Origin: Sporosarcina sp. Marseille-Q4063
GTDB taxonomy: Bacteria > Bacillota > Bacilli > Bacillales_A > Planococcaceae
Length of the DNA: 64,000 nt
NCBI RefSeq assembly: GCF_018309085.1
Contig: NZ_CP070502.1
Coordinates: 2,475,001-2,539,000, forward strand
Direction of reading: 5' to 3'
Below are positions 21,175 to 29,619 of this stretch, piece after piece. Each line of letters begins with the position of its first letter. The first letter of the stretch is position 1. Under the pieces are notes generated by a model. That model ran no database searches. It was not told the origin of the DNA and saw only the letters and a list, made by a program, of their open reading frames with translations. A program made the position numbers and the translations under genes.

Positions 21175-22182
21175 TTAGTATTCGATGCCCAATTCTATTG
21201 CTTCCCCTACATCAGATCCAGCCCCAAAACTAAAATCTCTGTCTATCCTCTCTTTTTTAAACGTACTAAGATCTTTATAAGGAATCCCAGTTCTTTGATC
21301 ACCAGCGTATCTCACCTTATGCGTCCTAAGTGAAAAGTCCATATATGGGCCAGATGTGATAACAAGAATTCCTTCCTCCAATCGGAAATCGGAAAGTATG
21401 TATCTTCTTATTTGATCACAAATAAGATTAGCTGCTCGGGTTAGTTCGGTAGTTAAATCCATTATTAAATCAACATGAAACATATATTCTTTGTGTAGTT
21501 TACTATTTAATTCGGGGTCCCAACGGTCTAGTTTATAAAACTTTTCAGTGTAAAGTTCACCGTTTCTTTCGATAGAATGATGAGTAAAGGTATTAATTAA
21601 ATCTTGGAGAACTCTTCTAAAGTTCTCAAAGGAATTTTCTAATTCGATATATGTATTAGGCATAATTCTTGTGAATATCCAGTTTTTTAGTTCCTCTAAC
21701 TCGTTGAGTTTCTGCTTATTTAACTGAGGTTGTCCAGATCCCAGTAACCATGAAGTCCATATATCCCAGGTATCCAAATCTACTCTTCTTACCCATTCAT
21801 CAATATAATCCGAATAAATTAATTCTTCTCTCATTTTGATTTCATCTATATTCAGTGAATTATTTACCCACTCTTCGTGATCCCTTTTTATTTCTTTTAG
21901 CTTGGCGACCGAGTAGAATTGTTCTTGATCATCAATGACTTTATGGTGAATATTGCACATTAATATTAAATTAGCGTACAAGTCTCTTTGTTCTTCGGGG
22001 AAGTTAGGATTCCCACGCGGTCCGTCATCTTTTTTCGCTATGATATGGCATTCTTCGCCAACAATAGATGGATCATCGGTTTCTATTTCATCCATAACGA
22101 GCTCACGTCTACAATTAGGAATAGCACACCTATTTGCGGATTTCCCCCAAAGAATTTTCCTCGTTTTTACCGATATACTCAT
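21175..22182 (-). CDS. HNH nuclease with uncharacterised C-terminal domain
   Basis: A 335-residue protein with an N-terminal HNH fold at ~17-82: Cys19/Cys24 in CAIPNCRRELV, EECHIIAK with the catalytic His (~46), NLILMCNIHHKVID (~71-83). This is the type seen in many phage-defence and restriction proteins. The remaining ~240 residues, Trp- and charge-rich, are unrecognised and may sense or recruit. GAGGAGGAATTAAA precedes the ATG. It is transcribed first, ahead of the kinase gene, and both sit between two decayed topB fragments, which suggests an acquired cassette. Confidence 0.8.
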   Translation of the reverse strand: MSISVKTRKILWGKSANRCAIPNCRRELVMDEIETDDPSIVGEECHIIAKKDDGPRGNPNFPEEQRDLYANLILMCNIHHKVIDDQEQFYSVAKLKEIKRDHEEWVNNSLNIDEIKMREELIYSDYIDEWVRRVDLDTWDIWTSWLLGSGQPQLNKQKLNELEELKNWIFTRIMPNTYIELENSFENFRRVLQDLINTFTHHSIERNGELYTEKFYKLDRWDPELNSKLHKEYMFHVDLIMDLTTELTRAANLICDQIRRYILSDFRLEEGILVITSGPYMDFSLRTHKVRYAGDQRTGIPYKDLSTFKKERIDRDFSFGAGSDVGEAIELGIEY

Positions 22183-22367
22183 TTTAATTCCTCCTCAAAG
22201 TATATTCAGACAAATAACTATATTTATTCTAAGTCAATTTTCATATGGTTAGTTTTTCTACTTTGAAAGTAAAAACACATACAAAAAAATAAAAAAGATC
22301 TTATTTTTTGGAATTCCACCCAAACAAATATGGGTGGAGTTCTTACAAGTCTATCACTATCAAAACT

Positions 22368-22830
22368 CTAAATTATACCCGTAATTTTTGAAGGATACAA
22401 TTGCACTCGTCGAATTGAAAGACTTTCACCAAATCCTTTCTGTTGAAGTAGGAGGGTGTAGAGACGACTGCCGTTCATCCCAACAAGCCAGTCGCTAATC
22501 TGGCGTGTTTTTGCTTCATGATAAAGCAACAAGTCTTTTTTGTTGTCTTGAAGGTTATTAAAACCTTTTCGCACTTTATCAGCTTCCAAAGAGTTAATCC
22601 AGAGTCGCTTGATCGTCTTATTTTTCACACCTGTCATGTAGTAAATGGAGTAGAAAATATTAGATCCTTCACGATCGCAATCGCAGCAGTTCAAAATAGT
22701 GGTAATGGAAGGGTTATTGAACAGTTATTGAACAGTCTTTTGATAAAGTTGAACTGGACTCCCTTATCATAGGAAACTTTATACTCGTACTTATTTGGCA
22801 GGATGGGTAAAGACGATAGGCGTTCTTAGA
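22368..22830 (-). pseudogene. Third topoisomerase III remnant
   Basis: An open stretch reads CDREGSNIFYSIYYMTGVKNKTIKRLWINSLEADKVRKG... and closely follows residues ~110-215 of the intact topB. Upstream in a shifted frame LPILPNKYEYKVSYD matches topB residues ~73-87, so the Toprim region is frameshifted. It ends in a degraded GRVQSPT motif (SIRRVQLYPS). N- and C-terminal parts are missing. It resembles the intact topB more than the other relic does. Confidence 0.85.
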
Positions 22831-22955
22831 TTCCGTAGAATTCACTTCCAAAATCCTAATTTTGCGAACGTGTATTCTTGTCTTTAGTTTGGACGATTTA
22901 TATTGAAAAGTCAATCAAGTAAGACATTTTATTGTTAGCTGAGTCGATTATGAAA

Positions 22956-22984
22956 TTGACTCAAAGGATATAAACTTATATAGT
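22956..22984 (+). promoter_or_regulatory. Promoter of the WYL regulator gene
   Basis: TTGACT and TATAGT are separated by 17 bases, and lie about 35 bases before the start codon. This is a good sigma-A type promoter. Confidence 0.6.
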
Positions 22985-23016
22985 AGATAATAAATTCCAT
23001 ATAGAGGCGGATTTCT

Positions 23017-23979
23017 ATGGCTAAAACTGATAATTTACTAGCAATTCTATGGATGCTTAGTTCAGGTGAAAAAATTACTGCAAAACAAATTTCAGAAAAG
23101 TTAGAGATAAATATAAGAACTGTATATCGTTATATTGATACACTTTCAATAAGTGGTGTACCTATAATTTCAGACGCAGGACATAATGGTGGATATACTT
23201 TATTGGACAATTTTATTGAAGCTCCTCTTTTTTTTGATTTTGAGGAGCAAACCTCGCTATTTCACGCTGCTATTTTTGCAGAAGAAGCGGGATATTATGG
23301 AGATGAAGCATTAAATAGGGCTATTTCAAAGCTAAGAAAATATTCGAATCAAGAGCAGGAAACAAAGATAAATCAACATTTAACTAGTCTTGAAGTAATA
23401 AGTCGATTAAGTCCCCCCGCTATGGAACCTTTTTTGAAGGAGTTGGAGCAGGCCGTAGCTGACGGATACTCTGTAAAAATTCTATACCATAAAAGTGGCG
23501 AAGGGCAATCAAAGTATAGATTGGTGGATCCGTACAGGATTATTTATTGGAATAATAAGTGGTATGTGATTGGATTTTGTCATCTTAGGAATGATATCCG
23601 TAGTTTTAGAATAGATCGAATGGAAAATCTAATGTTAGCTGAAAATAAGTTTAACCGACCAGAAAATTTTTCAGCACGTGACTTTTTTATGAAAAACCTT
23701 GTTCCAACTATGGAAGATAAGGAAGGGATTATTTCTTTGGTTATTAATGGAGATAAAAGGGCATTGGGTGATATTTGTCAACATTGGTTTTTAGGACATT
23801 ATTTACAAGAGTGGACTTCAAATCAAGCAGTATTTCTCCTTGAAAAAGATGTGATACATACATATGTACCTAATTTACTTTTACCGTACGGTAAATCTAT
23901 TCGAGTTATTGAGCCAACCAGTCTTAAGAAGAGGCTGGTTGAAGTTTTGTCGGAATTAATAAAATTTCATCAAATTTGA
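23017..23979 (+). CDS. WYL-domain transcriptional regulator (HTH_11)
   Basis: A 320-residue regulator similar to the YafY/YobV group. The N-terminal helix-turn-helix reads ITAKQISEKLEINIRTVYRYIDTLSISGVPI (~18-48); the WYL domain spans ~140-220 with RLVDPYRIIYWNNKWYVIGFCHLRNDIRSFRIDRM, and a WCX-like C-terminal part follows. WYL domains bind nucleic acid or small ligands. It is followed by a DJ-1/PfpI gene, a common pairing in Bacillus, suggesting local control. AGAGGCGG precedes the ATG. Confidence 0.88.
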   Translation: MAKTDNLLAILWMLSSGEKITAKQISEKLEINIRTVYRYIDTLSISGVPIISDAGHNGGYTLLDNFIEAPLFFDFEEQTSLFHAAIFAEEAGYYGDEALNRAISKLRKYSNQEQETKINQHLTSLEVISRLSPPAMEPFLKELEQAVADGYSVKILYHKSGEGQSKYRLVDPYRIIYWNNKWYVIGFCHLRNDIRSFRIDRMENLMLAENKFNRPENFSARDFFMKNLVPTMEDKEGIISLVINGDKRALGDICQHWFLGHYLQEWTSNQAVFLLEKDVIHTYVPNLLLPYGKSIRVIEPTSLKKRLVEVLSELIKFHQI

Positions 23980-24012
23980 TAACTTCCCTGACGCTAGGTG
24001 TCAGGGAAGTTA
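23980..24012. terminator. Hairpin after the WYL regulator gene
   Basis: AACTTCCCTGAC and GTCAGGGAAGTT form a perfect 12-bp stem right after the stop codon. There is no strong T-run, so termination may be partial before the next gene. Confidence 0.6.
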
Positions 24013-24054
24013 TGTTATATTTGGCTATATTAAATGTGATTGGAGTGTTATTGG

Positions 24055-24687
24055 ATGCAAACAAAAAAAGTTTTTCTATATGTATTTAATACAATGTCGG
24101 ACTGGGAATATGGATATTTAATTGCTGAACTAAACTCAGGAAGATATTTCAAAAAAGATTTAGCGCCTTTAAAAGTAATTACAGTAGGAGCTAATAAAGA
24201 AATGATTACTACTATGGGAGGACTGAGCATAAAACCAGATATTTCCCTTGATGAATGTACGCTTGAGAGTAAAGATCTTTTAATTTTACCAGGAGGGACT
24301 ACTTGGAGTGAAGAAATTCATCAACCTATCTTGGAAAGAATTGGTCAAGCTTTAAAGCTTGGCACTATTGTTGCTGCAATTTGTGGTGCAACTGAGGGCC
24401 TCGCGAATATGGGATACTTAGATACTAGAAAGCATACAAGTAATAACTTAGAATATACTAAAATGGTATGTCCTAACTATAAAGGAGAAAAATTCTACGA
24501 GTTGGGATCTGCGGTATCTGATGCGAATTTAGTTACTGCATCAGGAATAGCTCCTCTGGAATTTGCGATGGAGGTACTGAAAAAAATAGATGTATTTGCA
24601 CCAGATACATTGCATTCATGGTATAACCTAAATAAGACTTATAAACCTGAATACTTCTTCCAGTTAATGAATTCAATAAGTAGATGA
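24055..24687 (+). CDS. DJ-1/PfpI family protein
   Basis: A ~210-residue class I glutamine-amidotransferase-like protein of the YoaZ/YdeA kind. The nucleophile elbow is VAAICGATEGLANMG with Cys at ~109, preceded by DLLILPGGTTWSEE. Members include proteases, chaperones and glyoxalases, so the exact activity cannot be told. I use the ATG at 24055 with TTGGAGTG upstream instead of a TTG five codons earlier. Probably regulated by the WYL protein encoded just before it. Confidence 0.83.
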   Translation: MQTKKVFLYVFNTMSDWEYGYLIAELNSGRYFKKDLAPLKVITVGANKEMITTMGGLSIKPDISLDECTLESKDLLILPGGTTWSEEIHQPILERIGQALKLGTIVAAICGATEGLANMGYLDTRKHTSNNLEYTKMVCPNYKGEKFYELGSAVSDANLVTASGIAPLEFAMEVLKKIDVFAPDTLHSWYNLNKTYKPEYFFQLMNSISR

Positions 24688-24731
24688 ACTAAAAAAATCA
24701 ACTTAGCAGTTTGATATTAGTTTAAATAGTT

Positions 24732-24765
24732 ACCATGCTTTAGACGATGTCTAAGCATGGTTTTT
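24732..24765 (+). terminator. Terminator after the DJ-1/PfpI gene
   Basis: ACCATGCTTTAGAC pairs with GTCTAAGCATGGT (one bulge), followed by five T. Confidence 0.85.
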
Positions 24766-25314
24766 GTATATAACTTAAAATAAAGACCTTAAAAAGCAGT
24801 ATAAATGCAACTTGATCTCTCATTCTTTTTACCTGTTGTCATAAAATAAGTAATTTAATTATGATAACTCTGAAGACATGTAGTCAAAGTAAAGAGGTTG
24901 CTGTCATAATATTTTCTCCACTTTACTATTGATATTTACTGTTAATCCTGTTTACTTTGCAAGTTCTCACACTTTCCAATGTTGTTTCATAATCCTCTCT
25001 TTTTATTGGTAACTTCACTATAAATCATTACGTTGCGTAAGGGTCAAATCTAATAGTAACTTTTTTTATTGTAACTAAAAAATTAATATCTTTTTATGAA
25101 AAATGAGCGCCGAAGAATCTTTTTCTAACTAGCTTTTTTTGCTAAAGTGAACTTTTCATGTTCGACTATTTTTATTAAAAAGTCCAACGTAAATATGGTC
25201 TACTTTCCTTGCCTGATAAAGGATTCAACGCTTTTCTATTAAACTTAAACGTTGATTGACCTTAATCATCCACATAAAAGTATGGCGACGCTCATAAAAA
25301 ACACCCCTTTCTGT

Positions 25315-25337
25315 AAAACATAAGTTCGGTTATTATC
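25315..25337 (-). promoter_or_regulatory. LexA-like promoter module, copy 2
   Basis: TGC GATAAT (-10, 25337-25332) is followed after three bases by CGAACTTATGTTTT (25328-25315), close to the Bacillus SOS consensus CGAAC-N4-GTTY. Downstream, GAAAGGGGTG and an ATG lead to a frame of only nine codons. Confidence 0.5.
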
Positions 25338-25461
25338 GCATAAATAAAGAGGGTTTTCTAATTCTCGTCGTTATTCTAGTCACACTGAACGCCTCCTTTT
25401 CAAAGACCCAAATAGATTCACTATCAAACTTCCGCATGTTCTTCTTATCTATTGTTGTGAT

Positions 25462-25484
25462 GAAATGCTAGTTCTATTAGTATT
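25462..25484 (-). promoter_or_regulatory. LexA-like promoter module, copy 3 (degraded)
   Basis: The -10 here reads TGC AATACT (25484-25479), then three bases, then AGAACTAGCATTTC (25475-25462). Spacing is identical to the topB copy but the right half-site is poor. Confidence 0.4.
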
Positions 25485-25610
25485 GCATAAAATTAGTAGG
25501 AGTTCCAAATTCATAGTAAGGATAAAACATAATTATGCCAATATTTACATTCCTTATGCTGAATGCTATATTTATAAAACTATATATTATTTATTAAGAT
25601 TGGGGATATT

Positions 25611-26537
25611 ATGAGAATAAAGCAACATAAACTAATCCTTACCATATTAATAATCTATACAGCTTTGATCTTATACTTTTTGTTTTTTGGTGTTGGTAGA
25701 CCCGGTGCGGCAATAACAGTTCATGAATATCGTTTTAATTTAATACCGAATATAATTCAATTGAGATTCCCAACGTTATCGGATTTTACACATTTTCGGT
25801 TTTTTGACATAGGTAATTTTGCAGGATTTATTCCTTTTGGTATATTGATCCCTATGCTATATCGCTGTAATTTTTTTAGATTTATTTCATTTTTTCTTTT
25901 GTCAATCCTTATACTAGAAACTGTGCAAATGCTAACTTATCTCGGTAGTTTTGATATAAATGATGCAATCGTGAATTCACTGGGTGCGGTAGTAGGATTT
26001 TGTGCATACAAAATCGGATTTCGTTTTAAGAGTAATCGGAAAAAACTTCTTGTCACTGTTATGTCTGTTGTAATCCTTTCAATAGGCGTAATCGGTTTTT
26101 CGGAATTGCTAAACAAAGCGTTCACAAAAAAAGAAGGACCAAGTGTAGCTTTAAATGAACTAGAGAGTAACTTAAACGTTCCTATGGATAGAAGTCTCCA
26201 AAGTTTCGAAATTGGACATGAAAAAGTTGAACCAAAAATAAACTTGTATGGTAGCGAAGGCAATAATGTGGAAATATTCACCTATGAATTTGGGGGTAAA
26301 GATGTTGTGCTTTCTTTAAACTATGGGATTCCAGATAGTGCTAGTGACTATTATGGTGAAGTAATTGTTTCCGTTGATGGGAAAGAGATTGAAACCAATT
26401 CTATAGACAAAGAATATCGTGACATAGTCTCTTCCGAATTTAATATCGACAAGGTAAATGAACTTACAATCACAATTAAAGGGAATGTAAAGGTATGGGA
26501 TGTTACATTTAAAGAAATGAATTATTGGTGGCATTAA
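25611..26537 (+). CDS. VanZ-family membrane protein with C-terminal external domain
   Basis: A 308-residue protein. The first ~165 residues form five membrane helices typical of VanZ (NLIPNIIQL, DIGNFAGFIPFGILIP, LETVQMLTYLGSFDINDAIVNSLGA). The C-terminal ~140 residues are soluble, predicted outside the membrane, and rich in beta-type segments (FEIGHEKVEPKINLYG..., LSLNYGIPDSASDYYGEV), like an NPCBM-type sugar-binding fold. VanZ lowers teicoplanin susceptibility in one transposon, but most relatives have no assigned role. GGGGATATT precedes the ATG. Monocistronic, ended by a strong hairpin. Confidence 0.82.
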   Translation: MRIKQHKLILTILIIYTALILYFLFFGVGRPGAAITVHEYRFNLIPNIIQLRFPTLSDFTHFRFFDIGNFAGFIPFGILIPMLYRCNFFRFISFFLLSILILETVQMLTYLGSFDINDAIVNSLGAVVGFCAYKIGFRFKSNRKKLLVTVMSVVILSIGVIGFSELLNKAFTKKEGPSVALNELESNLNVPMDRSLQSFEIGHEKVEPKINLYGSEGNNVEIFTYEFGGKDVVLSLNYGIPDSASDYYGEVIVSVDGKEIETNSIDKEYRDIVSSEFNIDKVNELTITIKGNVKVWDVTFKEMNYWWH

Positions 26538-26557
26538 CAATCTAATAAATACTATAA

Positions 26558-26587
26558 GGGGATGTTATGATTTTTCATAACATCCCC
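26558..26587. terminator. Terminator after the VanZ-like gene
   Basis: GGGGATGTTATGA and TCATAACATCCCC form a perfect 13-bp stem with a 4-base loop. The following T-run is weak. Confidence 0.75.
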
Positions 26588-26720
26588 GTTTGCTTGCTGT
26601 ATTCTCTCCCATCCGCTATATATTGCACCTTTTCTTATTTCTTCTTTTGAATAAAGCCGAATAACTCATAAAAAGGTTGGCTCCAATTTTATTGTCTAAC
26701 CACATTAAACAATTCGTTTA

Positions 26721-26739
26721 ATTGAGAACGGTTATCAAT
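26721..26739. promoter_or_regulatory. Palindromic operator upstream of the flavoprotein gene
   Basis: ATTGAGAACGGTTATCAAT is a 19-base palindrome with one mismatched pair. Its inner TGAGAACGGTTATCA resembles a Fur-type 7-1-7 box (TGATAAT-N-ATTATCA) with three differences. It lies about 55 bases before the start codon, where a promoter is expected. Confidence 0.45.
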
Positions 26740-26792
26740 TACTGTATGGTAGATAGTAACAATACAAATAATTGAAAAAAGGGGAATATATA

Positions 26793-27509
26793 ATGCAAAT
26801 ATATTGGACTAAAATAAATAAGATTATTGAAGAAACGCCTGAGGTTAAAACTTTCCTGCTCGACTGTCCGGAAGGTTATACATGGGAAGAAGGTGCTCAC
26901 ATCCACTTGGCACTGGAAGGTTTTAATGCTGGGGATAAACCGAACCGCAGACTGATTCGCCATATGTCAATCTCAACTTTACCAAACGAAAATTCAATCG
27001 GTATCACAACACGCATCAAAGAGCAGTGCTCTGAGTTTAAAGCAATTTTAAGAAATCTTGACGTAGGCGATGAAATGGCCATCTTTAAAACGCATTCGAA
27101 TGTACCGCTAAAAAGAGAAGATAAAAATGTTTACCTGCTGTCATCAGGTGTCGGCCTAGCAACATTCAGACCGCTTGTACTTGATTATTTCGAACGTGCT
27201 GACAACGTCAATAAAATTCATTCCCTGAATGTTGATTCATCAAAAGATTTCTTGTTCACCAATATTTTTGAATCCGCACCCGATAAGAAGTTCGCATCGC
27301 AGTTCGTCGATAATCGTAAAGACTACTATGAAGAAGTAAAAAATCTAGCCGCAGACAAGGATGGGCTCTTCTATGTTGTCGGCAGCGACGAATTCCTCGT
27401 TCAGAACATTGAAGTACTGCTTGAGCAGGGCATCAAACCGGATCAGATTATGCTCGACAAGCATGCTCGACAACTGCCTGAGTTTTTATCATCCGATTTG
27501 TCAATTTAA
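26793..27509 (+). CDS. Ferredoxin-reductase-like FAD-binding oxidoreductase
   Basis: A 238-residue flavoprotein of the ferredoxin-NADP reductase fold. The FAD-binding region has NRRLIRHMSISTLPNE (RxxS-type, ~51-66) and the NAD(P) part starts with VYLLSSGVGLATFRPLVLDYF (~113-133), ending with FYVVGSDEFLVQNI. There is no Fe-S or globin domain, so it needs a separate electron partner. I chose the ATG at 26793 preceded by AAAAAGGGGAA. The upstream palindrome suggests iron or redox control. Confidence 0.8.
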   Translation: MQIYWTKINKIIEETPEVKTFLLDCPEGYTWEEGAHIHLALEGFNAGDKPNRRLIRHMSISTLPNENSIGITTRIKEQCSEFKAILRNLDVGDEMAIFKTHSNVPLKREDKNVYLLSSGVGLATFRPLVLDYFERADNVNKIHSLNVDSSKDFLFTNIFESAPDKKFASQFVDNRKDYYEEVKNLAADKDGLFYVVGSDEFLVQNIEVLLEQGIKPDQIMLDKHARQLPEFLSSDLSI

Positions 27510-27637
27510 GTGGGACAACATTTACTTCAGTTAAATGTAACTGATTCATATATATACCCTTTGTCATTTTACAGTAAAATTGACGTTTGCAGGGGGAACG
27601 TAGCGCTGAATCATTCAATAACGAGGAGATGGTGTAT

Positions 27638-28696
27638 ATGAATCATTATCATAGTGATGTCGTTCAGTTCAGAGGAACTCATTATGATTTCGGTTATATG
27701 CAAGGGGAGTTGTTAATGGCGTCTCCGATCTTATTTAACCGTGAAAAACAATGGGCAGCAAAGAGAAAACGTCATTTTGCTATAAATGAAGAAGAGGCGA
27801 TTCAACTATTTTCCAAATTTCTTCCTAGTATGTTAGATGAGCTACAGGGGCTAGCTGATGCATTCAATTTGACAATGGAGGATGCATTTAGGGAATTTGG
27901 TGGTTATTATGTCGATTATGAGGAAAGTGGCTGCTCTATTTTAACAGGATCCAAATTTATGATTCGAAATTATGACAGTCATCCTGGTTACTACGAAGGG
28001 CGGTATGTCATTTATCAGCCAACAGATACGGGATATGCGACGATTGGTCCTTCCATGCAAATCACAGGACGTACCGACGGGATGAATGAAAAAGGGCTTG
28101 CAATGGGCTACAATTTTATTAACCGGGTGGGCTCGGAAAATGGATTTGTCTGCAATATGATTGGCCGGATTATTTTAGAAACTTGTGCCAATGTAGAGGA
28201 AGCGATCACTTTATTGAAAGAAATTCCCCATCGTACGTCATTTAATTATGTATTGGTGGATCCTAGTGGTGAAACATTTGTTGTAGAAGCCTCGCCAAGA
28301 CAGGTGATTGCTAGAAGATCGAATATTAGTACGAATCATTTTGAAGTTTTAACAGAAGAAAACCGTTATCGTACAGATGATTCTTTAAGAAGACATAAAG
28401 TATTGGAAAGTCAGCTAAGTGATAATCTAGATGTGTATGAGGCATATCAACAGTTGAACAATCAAGAAAAAGAGATATTTTCTAGCAAATATGATGCTTC
28501 TGCGGGAACAATACACACATCTGCTTATCTTCCAAGAGAAAAGAAGGCTTTGTTTGCAATTGGTGGCAATCGAATGCCAGTTATCTTTGATTTTAGTCGC
28601 TTTTTAGATGGTGAAAGAATAAATATTAAACAAATCAAAGGTATGCTTAGTTATCATACACCTTTTGTCAATATGGATCGAATTTACGACTCCTAG
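27638..28696 (+). CDS. C45-family N-terminal nucleophile hydrolase/acyltransferase
   Basis: About 352 residues, similar to acyl-CoA:6-aminopenicillanate acyltransferase and choloylglycine hydrolase type Ntn enzymes. The likely nucleophile is Cys in YEESGCSILTGSKFMIRNYD; it is internal, so the chain would have to be cleaved there, as in C45 members. Further family stretches are ITGRTDGMNEKGLAMGYNF and TSFNYVLVDPSGETFVVEASP. GAGGAG nine bases before the ATG at 27638 supports this start over an upstream TTG. Substrate is unknown, probably an amide such as an N-acyl amino acid or beta-lactam. Confidence 0.83.
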   Translation: MNHYHSDVVQFRGTHYDFGYMQGELLMASPILFNREKQWAAKRKRHFAINEEEAIQLFSKFLPSMLDELQGLADAFNLTMEDAFREFGGYYVDYEESGCSILTGSKFMIRNYDSHPGYYEGRYVIYQPTDTGYATIGPSMQITGRTDGMNEKGLAMGYNFINRVGSENGFVCNMIGRIILETCANVEEAITLLKEIPHRTSFNYVLVDPSGETFVVEASPRQVIARRSNISTNHFEVLTEENRYRTDDSLRRHKVLESQLSDNLDVYEAYQQLNNQEKEIFSSKYDASAGTIHTSAYLPREKKALFAIGGNRMPVIFDFSRFLDGERINIKQIKGMLSYHTPFVNMDRIYDS

Positions 28697-28706
28697 GCAT
28701 AGCCAA

Positions 28707-28747
28707 ACGTCCGTTAAACTAATCCACTAGTTTAACGGGCGTTTTTT
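28707..28747 (+). terminator. Terminator after the C45 hydrolase gene
   Basis: ACGTCCGTTAAACT pairs with AGTTTAACGGGCGT (one G-U pair) and is followed by six T. Confidence 0.88.
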
Positions 28748-28849
28748 CTTCAACTGTAGTATTTTTAAACTTAGTATTGTGTCGAAAGGTGTTTATTTGA
28801 AAATAACATGTTTTTTTGGATGTTGGATAACTGTCACTTTGCAAGACAA

Positions 28850-29275
28850 TTAAATTAAACTTTTCACAACTTTTGACATTGTTCCACCGTCTGTTTTTCC
28901 GGCAAGTAATGGTTTTGCGATTTTCATGGCTTCTCCCATGTTCATGCCTTTGGTGATTCCTGCTTCTGTCAATGTTGTTACAATTTCCTCTTCGCTCAGT
29001 TGTGCAGGCAAAAAGCTTTTAAGCAGAACCAATTTCGCTTCTTCTTTTTCTATTAGATCTTCGCGTTTTGCTTTTTGTGCGCCTTCTAGCGCTTGATTGG
29101 TCTGTTTGATTTCGCGGTTGACGATTGCCACTTCTTCTTCGGTTGAAAGAGCTGCACCTTTTTCCTTTTCTGCGCTATCGAGTGCTGCTTTTACTAATGT
29201 CAGTACTCCTTTTGCGAGCGTATCCTTTTCTCTCATGGCATTTTTTAGTTTTTCGAATACAATTGTTTTTAACAT
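28850..29275 (-). CDS. yqeY: GatB/YqeY domain protein
   Basis: A 141-residue helical protein made up of the YqeY domain, also found as the tail of the GatB subunit of the tRNA amidotransferase, where it contacts tRNA. Conserved segments are LKNAMREKDTLAKGVLTLVKAAL and the C-terminal GITKGMNMGEAMKIAKPLLAGKTDGGTMSKVVK. Length matches the free-standing B. subtilis protein. Stand-alone YqeY has no settled role. Transcribed alone; GGAGGGGATAC precedes the ATG. Confidence 0.9.
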   Translation of the reverse strand: MLKTIVFEKLKNAMREKDTLAKGVLTLVKAALDSAEKEKGAALSTEEEVAIVNREIKQTNQALEGAQKAKREDLIEKEEAKLVLLKSFLPAQLSEEEIVTTLTEAGITKGMNMGEAMKIAKPLLAGKTDGGTMSKVVKSLI

Positions 29276-29515
29276 TTTTGTATCCCCTCCAATTAGTGTT
29301 TAAAAGTATAGAAGAGGAACATGTGAAAAGCAATAAATGAAGATTGACCATGTACGCTGATGTCCGAATTTTTCCGGATTATATACTGGTTATGATTCTA
29401 GGCAATTAAAGGCGACTTTTCCTATTGCTGAAAGGTATTTATGCGTCTAATTTATAGCGATTGATAAATGTCCTACGGCTGGTCATAATACAATAAGACA
29501 CGATGTGAATAAGGC

Positions 29516-29576
29516 GCTTTATAAACATGATTGTATAAATGTTTTTGAAAATAAATAACAAACCTTTAAAGCGCTG
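29516..29576 (+). promoter_or_regulatory. Structured leader before the CDF exporter gene
   Basis: GCGCTTTA (29516-29523) pairs perfectly with TAAAGCGC (29569-29576), enclosing a smaller AAACAT/ATGTTT hairpin. The structure ends about 45 bases before the start codon. I could not match it to the NiCo (czcD) riboswitch or another known class. Confidence 0.35.
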
Positions 29577-29619
29577 TCCTTTCCCCGGGAACAACTTCTA
29601 CAAATAGAGGAGGATTCAT

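Larger units (their letters stand above)
24770..25610. other. Gene-poor AT-rich stretch with decayed sequence
   Basis: No convincing gene is present in about 840 bases. On the minus strand two promoter/operator modules resembling the topB promoter are seen (25315-25337 and 25462-25484). Each is followed by a ribosome-binding-like GA-rich stretch and a start codon, but the reading frames stop within about 10 and 35 codons. The stretch probably holds the remains of small genes that shared the topB type of control. Confidence 0.5.

Noticed and set aside
22368..22694. Intact small topoisomerase-like gene
   Set aside because: It lacks the Toprim Glu, the catalytic Tyr and any ribosome binding site, and its upstream part is in another frame, so it is a remnant.
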